A stretch of DNA of 64,000 bases from Pedobacter caeni (GTDB taxonomy: Bacteria; Bacteroidota; Bacteroidia; Sphingobacteriales; Sphingobacteriaceae): contig NZ_FQUQ01000001.1 in assembly GCF_900129215.1 (NCBI RefSeq), positions 1,488,001 to 1,552,000 of the forward strand, read 5' to 3'. Position 1 is the stretch's first letter, and each line of letters opens with the position of its first letter. Below are positions 46,353-54,576 of the stretch, one piece after another. The position numbers and the translations under genes are program-made. Under the pieces are notes generated by a model. That model was not told the DNA's origin and did no database searches. It was given only the letters and a program-made list of their open reading frames with translations.

Positions 46353-46358
46353 TTTAAT

Positions 46359-46976
46359 ATGAAAAAAGTAAAACTCGACATTATTGGTTTGTCCTACAGC
46401 CAAACCCAATCAGGAGCTTATGCCCTGGTTCTTGGTGAAGTAAATGGCAGAAGACGTTTACCGATTATTATTGGTGCGTTTGAAGCACAGGCTATTGCCA
46501 TAGAAATTGAGAAAATGGTCCCTAGCCGGCCATTAACTCATGATCTGTTTAAAACCTTCGCTCAGACCTACAACGTACAAATCACAGAAATCCTCATATA
46601 CAATCTCGTAGAAGGTGTTTTCTTTGCAAAATTAATTTGTACCGACGGCGAAAATATCCAGGAAATTGACGCGAGAACTTCTGATGCCATTGCATTAGCG
46701 GTCCGCTTTAATGCCACCATCTACACTTACGAATTTATCCTCTCTTCTGCAGGCATCGTCATTGAAGGCAATGACTTCCTGTTTCTGGAGAACATGGAAA
46801 ATATTCCCAAAGATCAGGGCTCTGAAGACATAGGTGCTTCTATCCCGGGCGCTAACTATAAATCTCTTAGCATAGAGGAGTTAAATCAAAAACTTCAGGA
46901 GGCAATTGCCGAAGAAGCTTATGAGAAAGCGGCAAGAATACGCGATGAACTAAGTAAAAGAAATTCAGACAAATAG
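46359..46976 (+). CDS. Bifunctional nuclease family protein (DUF151 plus UVR motif)
   Basis: 205 residues. The DUF151/BFN domain (about 1-135; GRRRLPIIIGAFEAQAIAIE, ARTSDAIALAVR) is followed by a C-terminal UvrB/UvrC-like motif (about 170-203; EELNQKLQEAIAEEAYEKAA). Plant and Thermotoga relatives have nuclease activity, but the bacterial role is unclear. The start lies directly behind a hairpin. Confidence 0.87.
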   Translation: MKKVKLDIIGLSYSQTQSGAYALVLGEVNGRRRLPIIIGAFEAQAIAIEIEKMVPSRPLTHDLFKTFAQTYNVQITEILIYNLVEGVFFAKLICTDGENIQEIDARTSDAIALAVRFNATIYTYEFILSSAGIVIEGNDFLFLENMENIPKDQGSEDIGASIPGANYKSLSIEELNQKLQEAIAEEAYEKAARIRDELSKRNSDK

Positions 46977-47048
46977 TTCATTATTTATAAGTTTATCAGC
47001 ATATTTATTTTTTAGTTTTTAACTAACCAAACTTTATCCAAACCATTT

Positions 47049-48314
47049 ATGGAGCGTTTCCACGGAGTAATAGGCATCATTCTGATTTTAGCCATTGCTT
47101 ACCTATTCTCAAACAATAAGAAAAAGATCAATTACAGACTCGTTTTAAGTGGTCTTACCCTCCAGATTCTTATTGCAGTATTAATATTACGCGTTACCGC
47201 AGTTCAGCATTTTTTCGAATTCCTTGGTAAAGGGATGCAGAAGATCGAAGAGTTCGCAAAAAAAGGAGTTGATTTCGTATATGGCGGAGTCGCTACCATC
47301 GGCTTTGATGGTACTGCCCAGCGATACGAAACGCCACACAGTTTTGTTTTTGCATTTAACGTGACCGCAACCATTATCCTGGTTTGCGTACTCGTAGCTA
47401 TATTTTATCATTTCGGGATCATGCAGCGTATCGTTGCTGTGATTGCCAAAGGAATGAACTTCATCATGCGTGTGAGCGGTGCTGAAGCCCTGAGCAACGT
47501 TGCCAGTGCCTTTGTTGGCCAGGTAGAAGCTCAGGTAATGATCAGACCTTACCTTAAAGGGATGACAAAGAGTGAGCTCCTCGCCTCCATGAGCGGGAGT
47601 CTGGCCTGTATTGCCGGTGGAATCCTGATTGTATACGCCAATATGGGTGCACAGGCAGGAATGAACCTGGCCCCAAAACTGATCATGGCCAGCTTAATGG
47701 CTGCACCTGGAGCATTGATCATTTCCAAAATTATTTTCCCGGAAACTGAAGTTTCTCAGACCATGGGCAAAGTAAAGCTGGAAGTGAAAAGTGAATATAC
47801 CAACCTGATTGATGCAATTTCGCATGGTGCAGGTGAAGGTTTCAAGATCGCCATGAACGTGATTGCCATGTTGATCGGCTTTATTGCCCTGATTGCATTG
47901 GTAGATTGGACGCTGATCAATATTGGTCATATTTTTAATCCCGACTTCAACCTGTCGCTGGACTGGATCTTTGGTAAATTGTTCTATCCTTTTGCCTGGT
48001 CAATGGGAATTCCAAATGAGGATGTCAGCAATGCCGCTACCCTGCTTGGACAAAAATTAACGGTAAACGAATTTTTAGCTTTTAAAAACCTGACCTCTAA
48101 AGCAGTGCCTATCGTAACGGATAAAGGATTGCTGATCATCAGTATTGCCATTTGTGGTTTTGCCAACTTTAGCAGTGTCGGCATGCAGATCGGCGGAATT
48201 GGTGCCCTTGCCCCGGAACGTCGTGCAGATTTAGCCAAACTGGGTGTAAAAGCCTTATTATGTGGAACATTAGCCTCTTACTTATCAGCGTCTATCGCTG
48301 GAATTTTAATGTAA
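47049..48314 (+). CDS. Concentrative nucleoside transporter (CNT/NupC family)
   Basis: 421 residues, about eight to ten membrane helices. NupC-type features: N-terminal helices, then a gate domain containing GAEALSNVASAFVGQVEAQVM (cited in part) and MSGSLACIAGGILIVYA, and CGFANFSSVGMQIGGIG near the C-terminus. Imports nucleosides with sodium or protons. Followed after 3 bases by the DUF3667 gene. Confidence 0.92.
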   Translation: MERFHGVIGIILILAIAYLFSNNKKKINYRLVLSGLTLQILIAVLILRVTAVQHFFEFLGKGMQKIEEFAKKGVDFVYGGVATIGFDGTAQRYETPHSFVFAFNVTATIILVCVLVAIFYHFGIMQRIVAVIAKGMNFIMRVSGAEALSNVASAFVGQVEAQVMIRPYLKGMTKSELLASMSGSLACIAGGILIVYANMGAQAGMNLAPKLIMASLMAAPGALIISKIIFPETEVSQTMGKVKLEVKSEYTNLIDAISHGAGEGFKIAMNVIAMLIGFIALIALVDWTLINIGHIFNPDFNLSLDWIFGKLFYPFAWSMGIPNEDVSNAATLLGQKLTVNEFLAFKNLTSKAVPIVTDKGLLIISIAICGFANFSSVGMQIGGIGALAPERRADLAKLGVKALLCGTLASYLSASIAGILM

Positions 48315-48317
48315 TAT

Positions 48318-49391
48318 ATGTCTGGAAGATATCGTAAGGAAAAAAACTGTTTAAATTGCGGTCATACTGTTGAAGATCATTTCTGTCCGCATTGCGGACA
48401 GGAAAACATCATCGTAGAAGAAGATGCTTTACACATGATCGTTCATGCGACAGCCGATTATTTTCATTTTGAGTCGAAGTTCTTCGGTACGATAAAACCG
48501 CTGTTAGTAAAACCAGGCTGGCTTACACAACAATATGTAGCCGGTAAAAGGGTTTCTTTCATCCACCCGATCCGCTTATATATTTTTGTGAGTATTGTTT
48601 TCTTTCTGGTCATCCTTAGTGGTGGGCATAAAGCAGAGAAGCATATAAAAGAGGCTCCGGAAGCAAAGACGGAAAAACAGAAAAAAGACAGCCTTCCAAA
48701 AGATGGCCTGACGATATTTAAAGAAGGCATGTCCCGTGTGCCAATGCCCGGAAAACTGAGGGACAGCGTCATTAGCAACATCAACAAAAACGCAGGTAAC
48801 CGCGAGAAAGAAAAAGAATCTGACATCGCATACTTTGACATCGACGACATGGTTCGCTCCAACGAATTTGCCACTCCTGAGGAATATGACAAGTATCAGA
48901 AAACCTTACCTAAAGAAAAAAGGGATGGTTTCATTGAGAACTATTTCAAAAAAAGAGGAATAGAGCTTCAGGATTATCCCGGAGATGTTGGTAAAAAGAT
49001 GGTAGAAGATTTTGTTCATAACCTTCCAAAGATGATGTTCCTGCTGCTTCCTTTGTTTGCAATCCTTTTAAAATTGGTATACATCCGTAAAAAGAAGTAT
49101 TATTATGAACACCTGATTTACTCCTTTCACCTTCATTCCGCCTTATTCCTGAGTGTATTGATCACCTTGTTACTGAGCTGGGTCACAGGCTTCCTGTTTG
49201 ATTCCGGTCTATTCTTTCAATGGGTATGTTTCTTTTACATCATGTGGTACATCTACAGGTCTTTACGCACTTTTTATGGAAGTAAACGCTGGGTAACTGC
49301 ATTTAAGATCTTCTTCCTTTTTATTGGGTACACCATCCTGGTAAGCATCACCTCCCTGATCGGAATTGCCTTATCAGTAGTACTGATGTAA
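48318..49391 (+). CDS. DUF3667 membrane protein with N-terminal zinc ribbon
   Basis: 357 residues. The N-terminal CLNCGHTVEDHFCPHCGQ forms a four-Cys zinc ribbon. A membrane segment lies at about 90-108, a long charged middle region at about 110-230, and three to four helices at about 235-355. The family is common in Bacteroidota and uncharacterised. It starts 3 bases after the nucleoside transporter stop, so co-expression is likely. Confidence 0.82.
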   Translation: MSGRYRKEKNCLNCGHTVEDHFCPHCGQENIIVEEDALHMIVHATADYFHFESKFFGTIKPLLVKPGWLTQQYVAGKRVSFIHPIRLYIFVSIVFFLVILSGGHKAEKHIKEAPEAKTEKQKKDSLPKDGLTIFKEGMSRVPMPGKLRDSVISNINKNAGNREKEKESDIAYFDIDDMVRSNEFATPEEYDKYQKTLPKEKRDGFIENYFKKRGIELQDYPGDVGKKMVEDFVHNLPKMMFLLLPLFAILLKLVYIRKKKYYYEHLIYSFHLHSALFLSVLITLLLSWVTGFLFDSGLFFQWVCFFYIMWYIYRSLRTFYGSKRWVTAFKIFFLFIGYTILVSITSLIGIALSVVLM

Positions 49392-49411
49392 GAAAATCAA
49401 AATATTAGTTA

Positions 49412-49448
49412 TAAAAAAACCGCTGACCATATTGATCAGCGGTTTTTT
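49412..49448. terminator. Bidirectional intrinsic terminator
   Basis: Perfect 14-base stem AAAAAAACCGCTGA / TCAGCGGTTTTTTT with a 9-base loop between the convergent DUF3667 gene and gltA. T runs on both strands. Confidence 0.92.
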
Positions 49449-49468
49449 TGTGCTCCTGAATCAGGAGA

Positions 49469-50755
49469 CTATCTGTTTTTAATATCTGTAAAGTCTCTGT
49501 TGGTATGACCTACATAGATCTGACGTGGACGACCGATAGGTTCTTTGTTCTCATGCATCTCTTTCCATTGTGCAATCCATCCCGGTAAGCGGCCTAAGGC
49601 AAACAATACCGTGAACATATCTGTAGGGAAGCCTAAAGCTCTGTAAATGATTCCTGAGTAGAAATCTACGTTAGGATACAGTTTACGTTCTACAAAATAA
49701 GAATCGTTTAATGCAGCTTCTTCCAGTTTCTTGGCAATTTCTAGAACAGGATCATTGATGCCTAATTTCTCCAGGATTTCATCACATGCTTTTTTGATGA
49801 TTTTAGCTCTTGGATCAAAGTTTTTGTAAACCCTGTGGCCAAAGCCCATCATACGGAAAGGATCGTTTTTATCTTTTGCTTTGTTGATCCATTTTTCTGT
49901 ATCTCCACCATCTTCTTTAATTCTTTCCAGCATCTCGATCACCGCCTGGTTTGCACCACCGTGAAGCGGGCCCCATAATGCAGCGATACCAGCAGATACA
50001 GAAGCATAAAGGTTACAGTCTGATGAACCTACCATTCTTACTGTCGAAGCAGAGCAGTTCTGCTCATGATCAGCATGAAGGATCAATAAAGTGTTCATTG
50101 CTTTTACCACTACCGGATCAATTTCCACCTCTTCAGTACGCTGACCGAAGATCATGTTTAAGAAATTGCTTACGTAATCGTATTTATTTTTAGGATAGAT
50201 CAGCGGATGACCTAAAGATTTTTTATAAATGAAAGATACGATGGTCGGGAACTTTGCCAGTAATTTGATCATGGTCAGGTCCATCGTTTCCGGATCAGAG
50301 TTTGCATTTAAAGATTCCGGATAGAAGGTAGACAATGAGCACACCAAAGATGCCAGTTGTGCCATTGGATGAGATTTCGAAGGATATCCATCCAAAAACT
50401 TCTTCATGTCTTCATGAATCAGTGTATGACGGCTGATCGAAGCCTGAAAATCATCCAGTTGTTTTTGATTGGGTAAATCGCCATATATAAGCAGGTAGGC
50501 CACTTCCAGGAAAGTTGATTTTTCTGCAAGCTCCTCGATTGGATAACCGCGGTATTTTAAAATTCCCTGTTCACCGTCTAAAAAGGTAATTGCACTTTTC
50601 GTGGATCCCGTGTTCTTGTAACCCAGGTCTAAGGTAATGTAACCTGTTAAATCTCTAAGCTTTGAAATATCTATAGACTTCTCCCCTTCGGTACCTGTAA
50701 TAACGGGAAATTCATAGACTTTTCCGTCAATCTTAATTTCTGCAATATCTGACAT
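49469..50755 (-). CDS. gltA: Citrate synthase
   Basis: 428 residues, type II (hexameric) length. Catalytic His in LHADHEQNCSASTVR, second His in GFGHRVYKNFDPR, and the Asp in NVDFYSGIIYRA. Makes citrate from oxaloacetate and acetyl-CoA. Own promoter at 50781-50788 with a perfect inverted repeat just upstream, a possible operator. Confidence 0.97.
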   Translation of the reverse strand: MSDIAEIKIDGKVYEFPVITGTEGEKSIDISKLRDLTGYITLDLGYKNTGSTKSAITFLDGEQGILKYRGYPIEELAEKSTFLEVAYLLIYGDLPNQKQLDDFQASISRHTLIHEDMKKFLDGYPSKSHPMAQLASLVCSLSTFYPESLNANSDPETMDLTMIKLLAKFPTIVSFIYKKSLGHPLIYPKNKYDYVSNFLNMIFGQRTEEVEIDPVVVKAMNTLLILHADHEQNCSASTVRMVGSSDCNLYASVSAGIAALWGPLHGGANQAVIEMLERIKEDGGDTEKWINKAKDKNDPFRMMGFGHRVYKNFDPRAKIIKKACDEILEKLGINDPVLEIAKKLEEAALNDSYFVERKLYPNVDFYSGIIYRALGFPTDMFTVLFALGRLPGWIAQWKEMHENKEPIGRPRQIYVGHTNRDFTDIKNR

Positions 50756-50780
50756 ATATATATCTTAAATTTATAATAAA

Positions 50781-50788
50781 CAAAACTA
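50781..50788 (-). promoter_or_regulatory. -7 promoter element of gltA
   Basis: Reads TAGTTTTG on the minus strand, perfect TAnnTTTG, 25 bases before the ATG. Confidence 0.55.
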
Positions 50789-50808
50789 GCTAATCCTTTT
50801 TGATTAGC
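50789..50808 (-). promoter_or_regulatory. Inverted repeat adjoining the gltA promoter
   Basis: GCTAATC / GATTAGC, 7-base arms with a 6-base spacer, filling the space just upstream of the -7 element, where a regulator would block or recruit polymerase. Confidence 0.4.
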
Positions 50809-50880
50809 ATTTAATCAGCTATAACAAAGCTGTTAAATAATTATTAAATGTGAGTCAAATCCAAGTAAGAATCCGAGATT

Positions 50881-51420
50881 CTATTTGGCGGGTTTAAGTT
50901 CTTCAAGAACAGCACCACACTCCATCATTTCATCCCCATAATATGGATTCTGGATTTTCTTTTCTGAAGCCAGCCAATCGCCTCCATCTCCGTTATTTGC
51001 CATTGGGCAATGTTGAACGTAAATAGATCCTTTTTCGATGTCCGCATGTTTAAACATGGCGATCAGATCGGCACTAAGGGCAGTAAAGTCTTTTCTTTGG
51101 GCAGCAAGATCTTTGGCACCTGCGATTTTTTCTGCAGTAAGGGCAGTATTCTCACATCCTTTATGCGCGGATAGCTTTGTTTTCAGCTCAGCCGCTGTTT
51201 TCTTTGCATCTTCAAACTTGGAGCTGACGAGTGCATTCTTTAAAGAGAGGTAACCATTGTAAATGGCCTGTACATTGGCATCTTTTAACTGAACACTAAC
51301 TGTTGCAGTTTCTGTTTCTTTGCTTGTAGCAGTACTGTCAGCACTTAAAGCCACTTTTTGGTTAGTGTTTGTACAGGATGTAGCAATCATAATTGCCGCT
51401 ACAGCGAGGTATCTTTTCAT
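50881..51420 (-). CDS. DUF3347 lipoprotein (probable metal-binding)
   Basis: 179 residues. A lipoprotein signal with lipobox IATSC (Cys16) is followed by a helical DUF3347 domain (about 48-140) and the C-terminal YVQHCPMANNGDGGDWLASE...NPYYGDEMMECG, the His/Cys/Met motif shared with the metal-binding tail of CusB-like proteins. Probable periplasmic or outer-membrane copper/heavy-metal binding, by family inference. Single gene. Confidence 0.85.
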   Translation of the reverse strand: MKRYLAVAAIMIATSCTNTNQKVALSADSTATSKETETATVSVQLKDANVQAIYNGYLSLKNALVSSKFEDAKKTAAELKTKLSAHKGCENTALTAEKIAGAKDLAAQRKDFTALSADLIAMFKHADIEKGSIYVQHCPMANNGDGGDWLASEKKIQNPYYGDEMMECGAVLEELKPAK

Positions 51421-51506
51421 ATAAGTGTATTAGTTTTTATGAATAACAGATCTATGATATTCTGTTTTTTGGTTAAATTACCATTTTAAATTTAAATAAG
51501 TAAAAA

Positions 51507-51531
51507 AGCCCCCGAAAAAATCGGAGGCTTA
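51507..51531 (-). terminator. Intrinsic terminator of the barrel-like gene
   Basis: On the minus strand AAGCCTCCGA / TCGGGGGCTT (one G-U pair) followed by TTTTTTAC. Confidence 0.8.
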
Positions 51532-51554
51532 GTGTAATTAAGTCTTTTACAGAC

Positions 51555-52058
51555 CTATAATTTAAAGCCATAAGCCACACGTAATGCGACCTGACCAGTG
51601 TTCAGACCGTCCTTAGGCAAACCTTCATACTTTACACCAAGATCAAGGCCATTACTCCATGCATAACCTATTGCTGGAGAATAAAGGAAGGAAGTTCCTG
51701 AGTTTTTGGTCACCCCAAAGGCGGCACCGACCTCCCCCATACCATAAAGACCAGATCCACTGGGATCAAAAAATACTTTGATACCAGCTTTCAATGGAAT
51801 ATATCCATAATCAGGGATATCTATATTGTTAATTGTTTTGCCAATAAAATGGGTATAACCTGTTGTTACAGGAATAGACACTTGTTTGGAAACGTCAAAT
51901 TGCATTCTTGCATCGGCACCAATTGCGAAACTGTAACCATCGCTGGTTGGAATACCTAAATTAACACCTACACCAAGTTTTTGCGCATTAACATCCGTAC
52001 TTAAAAATAAGGCTACTGCAGCTACTGCTGAAGCCATAAAGGTGGTAGACTTTTTCAT
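51555..52058 (-). CDS. Small outer-membrane beta-barrel-like protein
   Basis: 167 residues from the ATG at 52058, where the signal peptide MKKSTTFMASAVAAVALFLS begins, with cleavage after VNA; the 12 in-frame residues upstream are not part of a signal. The mature part alternates short hydrophobic strands with Gly/Asn turns, as in 8-stranded OmpX/OmpW-size barrels. No specific family assigned. It lies 45 bases after miaA on the same strand and ends at its own terminator. Confidence 0.7.
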   Translation of the reverse strand: MKKSTTFMASAVAAVALFLSTDVNAQKLGVGVNLGIPTSDGYSFAIGADARMQFDVSKQVSIPVTTGYTHFIGKTINNIDIPDYGYIPLKAGIKVFFDPSGSGLYGMGEVGAAFGVTKNSGTSFLYSPAIGYAWSNGLDLGVKYEGLPKDGLNTGQVALRVAYGFKL

Positions 52059-52103
52059 ACCATAGCCTTTGCAAAATGCATGCCACCCACCCATTTACGC
52101 CCT

Positions 52104-53039
52104 TTAAACGGCCTTATGCTGCATATAGGCATCCAGCACCTGCGCAAATAACTGATCGGGATCCTGATCAGTATCGAACCAGTGAATGTCCACCCCATCC
52201 TTTTCCATCTTCCTGAAAAAGGTCATCTGGCGTTTTGCAAACTGGCATATCGCTGTTCCAAGTTGCAATTTCAGTTCTGCCTCATTTAAGGTTCCCGACA
52301 GATAAGCGACGATAAACTTATACTCCAGTCCATAAAAAGTAAGCACTTCCGGATCTACTCCTTTTTCCAGAAGCCCTTTTACTTCCTCCACCATCCCCTC
52401 TTTCAGCCGGTCGTCCAGCCTGCGAAGGATCTTTTTTCTGCGAAGACCGACTTCAGAAGTAAGCCCAACGACAAAAGGTTGGATCGATGGCCTTTTGACC
52501 GCAACCAGTTCATGATGACTTAAATATTCTGCGATCTCTATTGCCCTGATCAGTCTCTTAAAAGAAGACAGGTCCGCATGACGGGTCAATTCAGGAGGAT
52601 AAGTTTTTAGCAGGGTTCTTAATCCTTCAATATCTTTTAACCTTAATTCTGCCCGAAGGGCTTCATTTACGGGAATTGCCGTATACTCATGGTCCTGGAA
52701 AATGCTGTGCATGTACATTCCTGTCCCCCCACATAGGATGGGCAGGATTTTTTTTGCAGTCAGCGTTTCAAAAATCTGGTAAAAATCTTCTTTGAATTCA
52801 TTGACATTATACTTGCCACCAGCTTCCCTGATGTTGATGAGGTGATAAGGTATCTGTTTGCCGTTGATCTGGTATTCCTCCAGGTCTTTTCCTGTACCAA
52901 TGTCCATATCTTTGAACACCTGCCTGCTGTCGGCACTGATCAGTTCGCCCTGAAGCGCATCGGCCAGCCTTACCGCCAGTTTCGTTTTTCCGGAAGCTGT
53001 TGGGCCTAATACGACCAATAGTGGGTGCTGCTGCTCCAT
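52104..53039 (-). CDS. miaA: tRNA dimethylallyltransferase
   Basis: 311 residues. P-loop GPTASGKTKLAVRLA, SADSRQVFKDMDIGTGK, YHLINI and GGTGMYMHS are all standard MiaA motifs. Transfers the dimethylallyl group to A37 of tRNAs reading UNN codons. Its ATG directly abuts the stop of the preceding gene, so it is translated from a shared mRNA with the two upstream genes. Confidence 0.96.
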   Translation of the reverse strand: MEQQHPLLVVLGPTASGKTKLAVRLADALQGELISADSRQVFKDMDIGTGKDLEEYQINGKQIPYHLINIREAGGKYNVNEFKEDFYQIFETLTAKKILPILCGGTGMYMHSIFQDHEYTAIPVNEALRAELRLKDIEGLRTLLKTYPPELTRHADLSSFKRLIRAIEIAEYLSHHELVAVKRPSIQPFVVGLTSEVGLRRKKILRRLDDRLKEGMVEEVKGLLEKGVDPEVLTFYGLEYKFIVAYLSGTLNEAELKLQLGTAICQFAKRQMTFFRKMEKDGVDIHWFDTDQDPDQLFAQVLDAYMQHKAV

Positions 53040-53897
53040 TTATAAGTATAAGATGTATTTTAAGTTTCCGGTATTGAAGACCCGGACGTAATCATTTTCT
53101 AAAAGATATTGTTGTTGTTCCTGCAAACTGAGTTCTTTTAAATCAGCTTGCAAAGCAGCCGGTAACCGATGACTAAAACTTCTTTTAAAGTCTTTTCTAT
53201 TTAACCAGATGGCCACAGCCGGAGATTCCTTCACGAGCTTAAAACCGGATAAATCATAGGCATTACCCAAAGACCAGTCTTTATCGGCATAGCTCATGAG
53301 GTCGTTCGGTTGCACCAGGTTGATAAAATGCTTTAACAATTTACTGAAGCCTCCGGTAACGGTAAACCCAATGAGGCTCGCAAAACGGATCAGTTCGTAA
53401 GAACGGTAATCCGGAGCAATCCTGTTCATCGGCCTGCCCCCGCTAAATAAAGCCACTGCAACCATCTCCCCATCGATGCTCAGCGCAAATTTATATTTAG
53501 CTTTCGCTGATGCCTGTAAATGGTTCTCTTTTAAAAAGTCATCGGCCTCTGCCTGATTGATCACCAGGACTTTTGCTTTGCGCCCATGAAGGGTTTTATT
53601 TAAGCCCAGGATAGAGCCTATCCTGCCCAGGACCTGCATACTCCTGGTTTTCCAGATGTCTTCCCATAAATGAACGAGGTAAATGTTTTTCTTTTGATAA
53701 TCTGCCTGAAGACGGATCAGGTTTTCCGGATCAACCTCAGTTTGTAAAGATACCATATTGATGACCACCTGTCCTTTATCCAGTAAAATCAAGGAAGACT
53801 GCTCTTCTTTAAAGGCAATGTCTTCTTTACAGGCAATGCCCCTTTCCTTTAATGCGGCAATAAAATCTAATTGCCATTCTGTTGTTATGCTACCCAA
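53040..53897 (-). CDS. Unknown protein with phage-like endonuclease/acetyltransferase-like layout
   Basis: 285 residues, not firmly recognised. The N-terminal half contains IYLVHLWEDIWKTRSMQVLG, which recalls restriction-like phage proteins with an 'EDEW...RI...LG' segment. The C-terminal half has FSGGRPM, TGGFSKLLKHF and SYADKDWSLGNAYDLSGFKL, a pattern I associate with GNAT-like domains of phage and homing-endonuclease-type proteins. The last 60 residues are extra. It overlaps the upstream DUF1801 gene by 13 bases and abuts miaA with no gap. Function unknown. Confidence 0.6.
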   Translation of the reverse strand: MGSITTEWQLDFIAALKERGIACKEDIAFKEEQSSLILLDKGQVVINMVSLQTEVDPENLIRLQADYQKKNIYLVHLWEDIWKTRSMQVLGRIGSILGLNKTLHGRKAKVLVINQAEADDFLKENHLQASAKAKYKFALSIDGEMVAVALFSGGRPMNRIAPDYRSYELIRFASLIGFTVTGGFSKLLKHFINLVQPNDLMSYADKDWSLGNAYDLSGFKLVKESPAVAIWLNRKDFKRSFSHRLPAALQADLKELSLQEQQQYLLENDYVRVFNTGNLKYILYL

Positions 53898-54265
53898 TCC
53901 TTTTCCTTATATAATCTATACCCCTCGGCCAATGCACTTTCAATCATCGACAGGAGTTCTTCATCCAGCTGTTTGATATGAAAGCAGGACTTTCCTTTTA
54001 ACAATTTCAACAGTTTCGGATCAAAAACAGCCTTCATCTCCGGCTCGGCATACACCGGCATATAATAAAACCCTACATGGTTCTTTTGAATCACCACACT
54101 GGCAAAAAACACTTCTGTTCTTTTCCGGCCCTCAATCACTACATTCTTATCACTCCACAATTCATATACAGTTTCACTATTTACGCGGTTACTGAACCCT
54201 AAGGTAGCGTAAGGCTGTAATGCAGCCCTGATCGTTTGAAATATTTCTACAAAATCTGTTTTCAT
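53885..54265 (-). CDS. DUF1801-like protein
   Basis: 126 residues from the ATG at 54265; the frame remains open upstream to 54430 but those residues lack family similarity. The sequence MKTDFVEIFQTIRAALQPYA and FFASVVIQKNHVGFYYMPVY fit the DUF1801 (YdhG/iron-chaperone Fra-like) fold. Function not established here. First gene of the operon with the phage-like unknown (13-base overlap) and miaA. Confidence 0.72.
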   Translation of the reverse strand: MKTDFVEIFQTIRAALQPYATLGFSNRVNSETVYELWSDKNVVIEGRKRTEVFFASVVIQKNHVGFYYMPVYAEPEMKAVFDPKLLKLLKGKSCFHIKQLDEELLSMIESALAEGYRLYKEKDWVA

Positions 54266-54576
54266 GAGCATAAGGTTTATTTCAATAACAGGTTTTCTCA
54301 GATATTGTTTATCACTCCTCAACAGAAAAATAAAATCAGGGCAGCCCATGAAGCAACAGGTAAAAATACAGAAAATAAGGGAAAGATAAAGATAGCATAG
54401 CGCAGCCTCCTTCGGTCCTCCTTCGATCACAACAGTTAACTGGAACGTCCCCCGGATGTATCCGGAACGTACCTGAAACGTCTAAACATCCCCCAGGACG
54501 TTCCTGGTATATGTCAGGCATATCCATTGAATGTTACAATTAACTGTTATATAGCAAGGAAGATACCAGGAAAAGA
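54266..54576. other. Gene-free stretch with nested inverted repeats
   Basis: 311 bases between two minus-strand operons. Bases 54431-54548 hold nested pairs: AACAGTTAA (54431-54439) with TTAACTGTT (54540-54548), GGAACGTCC (54442-54450) with GGACGTTCC (54496-54504), and an inner CCGGATGTATCCGG (54452-54465); a further CCAGGACGTTCCTGG lies at 54493-54507. This could fold as a structured RNA or form regulatory sites. No open frame of interest. Confidence 0.5.

Noticed and set aside
54266..54430. N-terminal extension of the DUF1801 gene
   Set aside because: The extra 55 residues are Cys- and Phe-rich, without similarity to the family, and partly consist of inverted-repeat DNA. The start at 54265 fits the domain.
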